A program made the position numbers and the translations under genes. A stretch of DNA of 64,000 nucleotides from Candidatus Contubernalis alkalaceticus. Its GTDB lineage: Bacteria; Bacillota; Dethiobacteria; SKNC01. The stretch is from positions 1,940,001-2,004,000 of the forward strand of contig NZ_CP054699.1 in the NCBI RefSeq assembly GCF_022558445.1, written 5' to 3'. Position 1 is the first letter of the stretch, and the number at the start of each line of letters is the position of its first letter. Under the pieces are notes generated by a model. That model was not told the DNA's origin and did no database searches. It saw nothing but the letters and a program-made list of their open reading frames with translations. Positions 57,769 to 64,000 of the stretch are shown in pieces.

Positions 57769-60258
57769 TTATCTTTTTCTAAAAACATTTTCATTCTTTC
57801 TCTCTTCAATATAAGAAACTAAAATCTCCACCAGGTCCGGATCAAAATGAGTGCCAGCACACCTTTTTAATTCTGCAATAACTTCCTGTTGAGAAATGGG
57901 TTCCTTATACGGCCGCCCATGGGTCATAACCTCATAAGCATCCGCTATAGATGCAATACGAGCCAATAAAGGAATCTCTTTTCCCTTTAAGCCTTGGGGA
58001 TATCCCGAACCATCCCAGTGTTCATGATGGGAAAGGATATCTTCTGCTACATGGGCAAATTCCTCCATAGACCGGGCTATTCGGTAACCTGTTTCCGGAT
58101 GTTTTTTTATATGTTCCCATTCTCTTTCTGTTAATTTTTTCTTTTTTATTAATATTTCCTCCGGAACAGTAATTTTTCCTATGTCGTGAAGGTAAACTAA
58201 AAGTGTTAACCTATCTAATTCTGTTTCGGGAAGATTAATTTTCTCCCCAATCTTCATGGCTATTTCCTGCATACGCCGGGCATGTTCCTCTGTTTCACAG
58301 CTTTTTTCTTCCAATGTTTTAAGTAAAGCATTCAAAACTGCACTCTTGGTACTGCGGCTTTCAGCCAGCTTATGTTTATACATATTATCTTCAGCCTCTT
58401 TTATTGTCTCGACAAGATCCTTTCCCATACTTTTCTTGCTGGCAACCCCTAAAGCTATAGAGAAGGGTAATTTTCTTACATAAGTATTACTACATAAATT
58501 GTTAATTCTTTTACACATTAAACTTGCTTCCTCTTTTGTTGTTTGAGGCAGGAGGATAACAAATTCATCACCGCTCCAGCGGGCAACAATATCTTCTTCA
58601 CGACAGGTTTTTTTTAAAATTTCGGCAGTGCTAACCAACATCTCATCCCCTACACAGTGTCCATAGGTATCATTTACCAGCTTTAGACCATTTAAATCAC
58701 CCATAATTATACTGATGGGCAGTTGTCGTTTTGTATCCAGCCTTTGCATCTCCTGTTCCAGATAAGCTCGGTTGTAAAGCCCCGTAAGACAGTCATGAAA
58801 ACTCATGTATCGAATTTTTTCTTCCGCCTGTTTAGAATCATTGATATCTATAATGATACCATCAATATACTGCAGCTTTCCACCCTTATCAAAAACCCCC
58901 TGTCCATTTTCTTGAACCCACTTAATATCTCCGTTAATGTCTTTTATTCGATATCTTACGGTATACGGTTTTTTTAAAAAAAGGTGTTCTTGAATTACTT
59001 GATCTATCCTCATCCTGTCCTCCGGATATATGATATGAGGATAAGCTTGGACTTCGAAATCAAAAAAATCAGAGGTTGGATATCCGGATATTTCTTTTAT
59101 AGTATCACTCATATATTCCATAGTACCATGAGAATAGTTAGCCCTTCTAAAAATTGCACCGGGAACATTGGTTACAAGGGCACGAAATCTTTTCTCGTTT
59201 TCGATAACTATCTGTTGTGAGTCATGCAATTTGCTCAACATATTTTTAATTTCATGAGAAACAAAGGACAATTCATCAAAGCGTTCATCTGACTGAAGAG
59301 TTTCTGTTGAAGTACTGGCATCACCTATTTTACTTACCGCCTGACTTAAACTAACTAACCTGGAGAGAACATTTTTCTCTAAGAATAGTAAAGCCCCAAA
59401 TGTAAAAATCAATCCCACTGCTATGAGAGAATAAAGCATATATTTCATGGCATCCCTACCAATATTAAAAATATCCCGGGGCAGATTAATTAACAACCCA
59501 ACAACAGGCTTATTATAGATATCCTTCAAAACTGCATGTCCGGAAACAAAATCATTATTTAATTCCTTAACTAAAATTGGTTTATCTTCACTGATTAAAT
59601 TAAACTTTTCCTCTTGTAATTGATCCAACGGTAATAGCAATAAATCTAGATTTATTTTTTTCCCAATTAAGCTAACCCTTTCAGAGTCCAGGAATCTGCC
59701 CATCACCAGATTTCCCCTTGAGGGGCCTTGATAATCATTAGTAAGAATAGGGTGAGAGCCAATTACCATGATACCTTCTTCTATTAAAATGATACCTTGA
59801 ACCAAAAAGTCCGAATCAAAGTTACTTACCAGTAAGCTGTCCTCAAACTGTTTTTTCAAGTCCCGGGAAATAGACAGCTGCTCCCCACTCACCAGGTCTA
59901 TGTTAACAGCATAAACTATTTCTCCTGATGTATTAATAATAGCCATTACATTGGATTGAAGATTTATTAAACTGGCGGCAGGGTCATTTTTGGTAATATA
60001 GTCCTGGTTTAGATAATTCACAAAATGATATGTATCGTCCCAGGGGGCCCAATCTTCTGCAATCATAGACATCAAATAAATCTCTTCTTCTATCAAACGT
60101 ATTGCCCGCTCTATATGTTCTTGAACATATTGTTTTTCCAATTGAATAACGCTGTTCATCATAATTGTATGAAACAGCATATATATAACTAATACCAATA
60201 CAATATGCAGGCTTCCCAGTACAGCTAATGTCCGAAGACGCAAGGTCATACTTTTCAT
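57769..60258 (-). CDS. CHASE4-PAS-GGDEF-HD-GYP c-di-GMP signalling protein
   Basis: An 829-residue membrane protein. Two transmembrane helices (about 10-30 and 270-295) flank an extracytoplasmic sensor with the WAPWDDTYHFV motif of CHASE4 domains. A HAMP-like linker, a PAS domain (about 355-475), a GGDEF domain (about 485-635, active-site SGDEF) and an HD-GYP domain (about 640-825, HDIGK and HHEHWDGSGYP) follow. The SGDEF variant can be active. It may both make and degrade c-di-GMP in response to an external signal. It is a single-gene unit. Confidence 0.9.
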   Translation of the reverse strand: MKSMTLRLRTLAVLGSLHIVLVLVIYMLFHTIMMNSVIQLEKQYVQEHIERAIRLIEEEIYLMSMIAEDWAPWDDTYHFVNYLNQDYITKNDPAASLINLQSNVMAIINTSGEIVYAVNIDLVSGEQLSISRDLKKQFEDSLLVSNFDSDFLVQGIILIEEGIMVIGSHPILTNDYQGPSRGNLVMGRFLDSERVSLIGKKINLDLLLLPLDQLQEEKFNLISEDKPILVKELNNDFVSGHAVLKDIYNKPVVGLLINLPRDIFNIGRDAMKYMLYSLIAVGLIFTFGALLFLEKNVLSRLVSLSQAVSKIGDASTSTETLQSDERFDELSFVSHEIKNMLSKLHDSQQIVIENEKRFRALVTNVPGAIFRRANYSHGTMEYMSDTIKEISGYPTSDFFDFEVQAYPHIIYPEDRMRIDQVIQEHLFLKKPYTVRYRIKDINGDIKWVQENGQGVFDKGGKLQYIDGIIIDINDSKQAEEKIRYMSFHDCLTGLYNRAYLEQEMQRLDTKRQLPISIIMGDLNGLKLVNDTYGHCVGDEMLVSTAEILKKTCREEDIVARWSGDEFVILLPQTTKEEASLMCKRINNLCSNTYVRKLPFSIALGVASKKSMGKDLVETIKEAEDNMYKHKLAESRSTKSAVLNALLKTLEEKSCETEEHARRMQEIAMKIGEKINLPETELDRLTLLVYLHDIGKITVPEEILIKKKKLTEREWEHIKKHPETGYRIARSMEEFAHVAEDILSHHEHWDGSGYPQGLKGKEIPLLARIASIADAYEVMTHGRPYKEPISQQEVIAELKRCAGTHFDPDLVEILVSYIEERKNENVFRKR

Positions 60259-60411
60259 TTACAGAAAAATACCCCCTTCGTTTAAATTGCTGTTCCGTAT
60301 GGAGTAAAAAAAATAACTTAAAGCTTTTTTCTACACTTTCCAACATATACCTCTATTTAAAAAGCAAATAATAACAGTGTCAGATTTTTTTGTAATTATA
60401 AATTTTAACAT

Positions 60412-60458
60412 AGAAAAGTAAGCAGTCCGTTCTATAAAAACAGACTGCTTACTTTTCT
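60412..60458 (-). terminator. Terminator of the proCBA operon
   Basis: AGAAAAGTAAGCAGTC and its perfect 16-bp complement with a 15-nt loop, 62 bp after the proA stop. It is T-rich on the exit side. Confidence 0.9.
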
Positions 60459-60519
60459 AACAACAAAAAAAATGTAAAGGTTTTTCTACTATTTGAAGAT
60501 ACAATCAGGTGATAAAAAA

Positions 60520-61767
60520 CTATCTAACTTGTCCGTCTCCATAAATAACATATTTAATAGAAGTCAAAGCTTTTAGGCCCATGGGCCCTCGGGTATGGAG
60601 CTTCTGTGTACTTATGCCCATTTCGCCTCCCAATCCAAATACAGCTCCGTCGGTAAACCGGGTTGATGCATTCACATATACTGCCGCCGCATCTACCTGG
60701 TTTAAAAACTTACGGGAACGGGAATAACTGGTGGTAACAATGGCTTCAGAGTGTTTGGTGCCGTACTTATTAATGTGTTCTATGGCTTCATCTATGCTTT
60801 CCACTACTTTCACCGCCAAAATCATATCCAGGTATTCAGTGGCCCAATCCTTTTCCTCTGCCAAAACCCCCTGGGGTATTATTTCCCGGGTTTTGGAGCA
60901 TGCTCTAATTTCTACACCGGCATCTTCTAAAAGTTTAGATACTTTAGGCAGATAATCATTAGCTATGTCTGAGTGAACCAAAAGGGTTTCCATAGCATTA
61001 CAGACTCCTGGACGGTGAGTTTTGGCATTAAAAGCAATGCTGACTGCCATATCCAAATCGGTTTCCTTATCCACATAGGTGTGGCAGTTTCCTTCGCCTG
61101 TTTCTATTACCGGTACCGTGGCATTTTCGATAACCGATTTAATCAGGCCACCGCTTCCCCGGGGAATCAACACATCCACATATCCATTCATCTGCATAAG
61201 TTCTCTGGCCGCGGCCCTGTCTGTGTCTTCAATAAGGTTTATTGTACCGGAAGGAAGGCCCGTTTCAATACAGGCTTTTTTCAAAATCTCCACCAGTTTT
61301 TTGTTGGACTCAATAGCCTCAGAACTGCCCCTTAAGATTACCGCGTTACCCGCCTTAACACAGAGTGCAGCAGCATCTACCGTAACGTTGGGCCTGGCCT
61401 CGTAGATGATCCCTACCACTCCTAGAGGAACCCGCACCTGTCCGATCTGCAGTTCATTGGGACGCTTCCACATGGTAATTACCTCACCGATAGGGTCCAT
61501 AAGGTTTTGAATATCCCTTAATCCGTCAGCCATGTCTTTAATCCTGGCTGGATTAAGTTCCAACCGGTCATGAAAGGCCTTAGTATATCCCGGTTTTTTA
61601 GCCAGATTTTCTAAGTCAATCTTGTTGGCAGCTAGAATGTCTTTCTCGTTCTCTTCTAAGTATTCAGCCATCTTAATCAGTGCCTTATCCTTTACCTGGG
61701 TGGAAGTATAGGCCAGCCTGGCGGCAGCTTTCCTGCATTCCGCAGCCTTTGTTTTTACTTCTGACAT
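60520..61767 (-). CDS. proA: Glutamate-5-semialdehyde dehydrogenase (gamma-glutamyl phosphate reductase)
   Basis: A 415-residue aldehyde-dehydrogenase-fold enzyme, second step of proline synthesis. It has VPLGVVGIIYEARPNVT, RGSSEAIESNK, the GEGNCHTYVD and the catalytic Cys in THRPGVCNAMETLLVH, and LHTRGPMGL at the end. The ATG at 61767 follows AAAGGAG at 8 nt. It is 72 bp downstream of proB. Order proC-proB-proA suggests one transcript. Confidence 0.95.
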   Translation of the reverse strand: MSEVKTKAAECRKAAARLAYTSTQVKDKALIKMAEYLEENEKDILAANKIDLENLAKKPGYTKAFHDRLELNPARIKDMADGLRDIQNLMDPIGEVITMWKRPNELQIGQVRVPLGVVGIIYEARPNVTVDAAALCVKAGNAVILRGSSEAIESNKKLVEILKKACIETGLPSGTINLIEDTDRAAARELMQMNGYVDVLIPRGSGGLIKSVIENATVPVIETGEGNCHTYVDKETDLDMAVSIAFNAKTHRPGVCNAMETLLVHSDIANDYLPKVSKLLEDAGVEIRACSKTREIIPQGVLAEEKDWATEYLDMILAVKVVESIDEAIEHINKYGTKHSEAIVTTSYSRSRKFLNQVDAAAVYVNASTRFTDGAVFGLGGEMGISTQKLHTRGPMGLKALTSIKYVIYGDGQVR

Positions 61768-61839
61768 GTAACTCACTCCTTTAATATTTTTAACTATCTA
61801 TATATAAAATTTACCTTTCCTGATGATTGATACAACTAC

Positions 61840-62970
61840 TCATATGATTACTAAATTATCCCGATGTATTACCTCACTCACTCCATTTTCCCTCAATACT
61901 TTCGAAATTTCTGAGGATTTTAACCCCATAATCTTTATTAAATCACTGGATGGGTAATTTACCAATCCTCGGGCAAATACAATGCCATCCTCATCGGCGA
62001 TACAGACCGTCTCGCCCCGTTCAAAATTTCCTTCAACATAATTAATTCCACTGGGCAGAAGACTTTTTCCATCTCTCACCACTGCTATCTTGGCACCGGA
62101 ATCGACAGTTAAAGTACCCTGCACCGTAAGCCCAAAAGCAATCCACCTCTTGCGGCTGTGCATGGGTTTTTCTTTGGGCAAAAACAAAGTCCCTATTCTT
62201 TCACCACATATTATGTCATGGATAATACCAGGTTTTTGACCGTTGGCAATCACCATAGGTACACCAGAGCACACTGCAATATTCGCCGCCTGCAGCTTGG
62301 CCTTCATCCCACCGGTGCCCAATGAACCACAGGTACTCTGGGCTAAATTTTCTATCTCAGCGGTAATTTCAGGAACATAGGTTACCAGCTTGGCTTCAGA
62401 ATCCGTATGAGGATTAGATGTATAGAGTCCATCAATATCCGAAAGATTGATCAAAAGATCTACATCTATTAAGCTGGCCACCAGTGCGGAAAGATTGTCA
62501 TTATCTCCAAACTCAATTTCATCCACAGAAACAGTATCATTTTCATTAATGATAGGAACCACACCATACTTCAACAGAGTAATCAGGGTGTTTCTGGCGT
62601 TTATGTACCTCTGTCTATTCACCAGGTCATCCCGGGTTAAAAGAAGCTGTGCTACCGTATGACCGTATTCAGAAAATATTTTTTCATAAACCTGAATCAG
62701 CATTCCCTGTCCCACTGCAGCGATAGCCTGTTTTTCAGGAGTAGTCTTAGGCCTTCTTTTAAAACCCAGCTTGCCCAATCCTGCTCCAATGGCTCCAGAA
62801 GATACCAGCAAAACTTCCTTCCCCTGGTTTTTTAAATCCGCCAGTTCCCGAACTATTCTTTCAATATAGTTCAGATTCAACTTACCGCTAGGATAAGTCA
62901 GGGTAGAAGTTCCTACCTTAATCAGCACATTTTTAACATTTCTTAGTCTTTTTCTATATGCCTCTTCCAC
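61840..62970 (-). CDS. proB: Glutamate 5-kinase with PUA domain
   Basis: A 376-residue kinase, first step of proline synthesis. The amino-acid-kinase domain has LIKVGTSTLTY, LVSSGAIGAGL, NENDTVSVDEIEFGDNDNLS and STCGSLGTGGMKAKLQAANI. A PUA domain (about 280-376) is attached at the C-terminus as in the feedback-inhibited bacterial enzymes. The GTG start follows GGGTAGG. It is 6 bp downstream of proC. Confidence 0.95.
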   Translation of the reverse strand: MEEAYRKRLRNVKNVLIKVGTSTLTYPSGKLNLNYIERIVRELADLKNQGKEVLLVSSGAIGAGLGKLGFKRRPKTTPEKQAIAAVGQGMLIQVYEKIFSEYGHTVAQLLLTRDDLVNRQRYINARNTLITLLKYGVVPIINENDTVSVDEIEFGDNDNLSALVASLIDVDLLINLSDIDGLYTSNPHTDSEAKLVTYVPEITAEIENLAQSTCGSLGTGGMKAKLQAANIAVCSGVPMVIANGQKPGIIHDIICGERIGTLFLPKEKPMHSRKRWIAFGLTVQGTLTVDSGAKIAVVRDGKSLLPSGINYVEGNFERGETVCIADEDGIVFARGLVNYPSSDLIKIMGLKSSEISKVLRENGVSEVIHRDNLVII

Positions 62971-62976
62971 TCTTAC

Positions 62977-63798
62977 CTACCCTTCCCTTTCTTTCCCCAA
63001 TTCTCCAGCCCGTTTTACAGCGGCTTCTACTGCCTTCATTATGGTTCCTCGGAAAGATTTCTTTTCTAAGGCATAAATGCCTTCAATAGTGGTGCCTCCC
63101 GGAGAGGCCACCCTATCCTTTAAGGTTGAAGGGTGTTCCCCTGATTGAATCACCATTTCAGCAGCACCTGAGACGGTCTGGGCAGCTAAAAGCAGAGCCT
63201 TGTCCCTGGGGAGTCCCATTTTTACTCCCCCGTCTGCCAACGCTTCCACAAACATAAATACATAAGCAGGCCCACTACCGCTTAAGCCGGTAGCAGCATC
63301 CATGAGCTTTTCTTCCAGGATAACCACTTTCCCCAAAGCCTCCATCAGCTTCATTACAAAACTCAGCTCATTTTCAGCTACATTATTTCCCGGTGAAACA
63401 ACGGTCATGCCCATGCTAATCAAGCAGGGTGTATTTGGCATAAGCCTGATTACCTTTTGGTCAGTGCCAACAACCTTAATTATTTGGTCTATGGAGATGC
63501 CGGCTGCTACGGAAATTATTAGATGATCATCTTTCAAGAAATCCCTTATGTGGTCCAGAACTTGGGGCATGTCTGCCGGCTTCACTGCTAAAAATATCAT
63601 TCGGGGTAAATCAAACATATCTTTCATTTGAGAGGCAGCAACCACTTTATACTGCTTCTTTATATCTTCTGTCTTTTGGGAAAGCACATCCCAGACCATA
63701 ATATCTGTAGGATGTACCAGATTGCTGTGTATAATGCCACTTAATAGAGCAGTCCCCATCACCCCACAGCCAATCACTCCGACTTTATAACTGTTCAA
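62977..63798 (-). CDS. proC: Pyrroline-5-carboxylate reductase
   Basis: A 273-residue NAD(P)H-dependent reductase, last step of proline synthesis. The Rossmann start is VGVIGCGVMGTALLSG; RLMPNTPCLISMGMTVV and LSGSGPAYVFMFVEALADGG are family motifs, and RVASPGGTTIEG is the conserved C-terminal segment. It heads the proCBA operon, with about 90 bp to the divergent tRNA-Trp promoter. GGGGAG precedes the ATG. Confidence 0.95.
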   Translation of the reverse strand: MNSYKVGVIGCGVMGTALLSGIIHSNLVHPTDIMVWDVLSQKTEDIKKQYKVVAASQMKDMFDLPRMIFLAVKPADMPQVLDHIRDFLKDDHLIISVAAGISIDQIIKVVGTDQKVIRLMPNTPCLISMGMTVVSPGNNVAENELSFVMKLMEALGKVVILEEKLMDAATGLSGSGPAYVFMFVEALADGGVKMGLPRDKALLLAAQTVSGAAEMVIQSGEHPSTLKDRVASPGGTTIEGIYALEKKSFRGTIMKAVEAAVKRAGELGKEREG

Positions 63799-63897
63799 AA
63801 AAAACTCCCCTTTATAATAAGAATACTCTTAAATATTGTATTATAAAGCACCATATTTTGCAAGAAATACGGAGTTTTCAAAAAAAGCTCGCTTGGA

Positions 63898-63926
63898 TTG
63901 ACATTTATTCGTAAATTCGCTATAAT
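63898..63926 (+). promoter_or_regulatory. Near-perfect sigma-A promoter of tRNA-Trp
   Basis: TTGACA (63898-63903), a 17-bp spacer and TATAAT (63921-63926), 17 bp before the tRNA. Confidence 0.95.
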
Positions 63927-63943
63927 AGAGTTCGAGCATTTGC

Positions 63944-64000
63944 AGGGGTGTAGCTCAATGGAAGAGTAGCGGTCTCCAAAACCGTTGGTTGCAGGTTCGA
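63944..64000 (+). tRNA. tRNA-Trp (CCA anticodon), partial at right edge
   Basis: The acceptor strand AGGGGTG, D-arm GCTC...GAG-like, anticodon stem GCGGT/ACCGT around CTCCAAA (anticodon CCA), the variable loop and TTCGA of the T-arm are visible. The 3' acceptor end is cut off by the window. Confidence 0.9.

Noticed and set aside
59984-60346. 120-codon minus-strand frame at the start of the c-di-GMP protein gene
   Set aside because: Out-of-frame shadow of the longer CHASE4-PAS-GGDEF-HD-GYP gene, with no ribosome site.
1-64000. CRISPR arrays, rRNA genes or prophage modules
   Set aside because: No regularly spaced repeats, rRNA sequence or phage structural genes were seen on either strand.

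Overview
The window looks like a chromosomal segment of a low-GC, spore-forming, anaerobic Firmicute of the class Clostridia. The evidence is strong AGGAGG-type ribosome binding sites, spore-coat (CotF-type) genes, a GerMN lipoprotein, a B12-dependent ribonucleotide reductase, an Asp23/AmaP/DUF2273 cluster and several genes best explained by UGA decoded as selenocysteine. The species cannot be named from the sequence alone.

Positions 1 to about 10,600 form an accessory, decaying region. It holds a partial AbrB-type regulator, a DUF1905-VOC gene pair, and remnants of TraX, an alpha/beta hydrolase, an FMN-binding protein and a large serine recombinase. An intact IS66-family element (3728-6173) splits the recombinase, and a 65-bp direct duplication sits exactly at its two edges. 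A minus-strand array follows: nucleotidyltransferase, three GNAT acetyltransferases, DUF3788, a GyrI-like protein and an AraC-type regulator. A 17-bp direct repeat (437-453 and 10474-10490) brackets most of this region.

From about 10,600 the content is housekeeping. It includes a TGS GTPase, thrC, two cold-shock genes, asnB, glgP, a GerMN lipoprotein, a type-2 leuB, nth, an M28 peptidase, a universal stress protein, asp23-amaP-DUF2273, a MetE/UROD-like protein, lemA, hyuAB, queDCE, nrdJ, nfo, a spore-coat cluster (42.6-44.1 kb), a thiD-thiN fusion, pabC, a glycosyltransferase, a YhaO/YhaN-type nuclease-ATPase pair, pabAB, ubiB with a phasin-like gene, a PAS-GGDEF-HD-GYP c-di-GMP protein, and proCBA. 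The window ends inside a tRNA-Trp gene with a near-consensus promoter.

The most interesting signal is a set of in-frame UGA codons followed by conserved-looking coding sequence. (1) A 63-residue membrane protein at 41030-41221 has UGA at codon 26, followed 12 nt later by a perfect 7-bp hairpin with a GUU loop, which is close to the ideal bacterial SECIS. (2) A HesB/IscA-like protein at 21219-21530 has UGA where the family has a conserved Cys. (3) A glutaredoxin-like protein at 37947-38177 has a UGA-x-x-stop end, the hallmark of the Uxx-star family. (4) nrdJ has a UGA just before its C-terminal Cys-rich redox tail. A second pattern is that two of these neighbouring genes, and two others, seem to lack an ATG/GTG/TTG start while having a well-spaced Shine-Dalgarno sequence before ATT, CTG or ATA.
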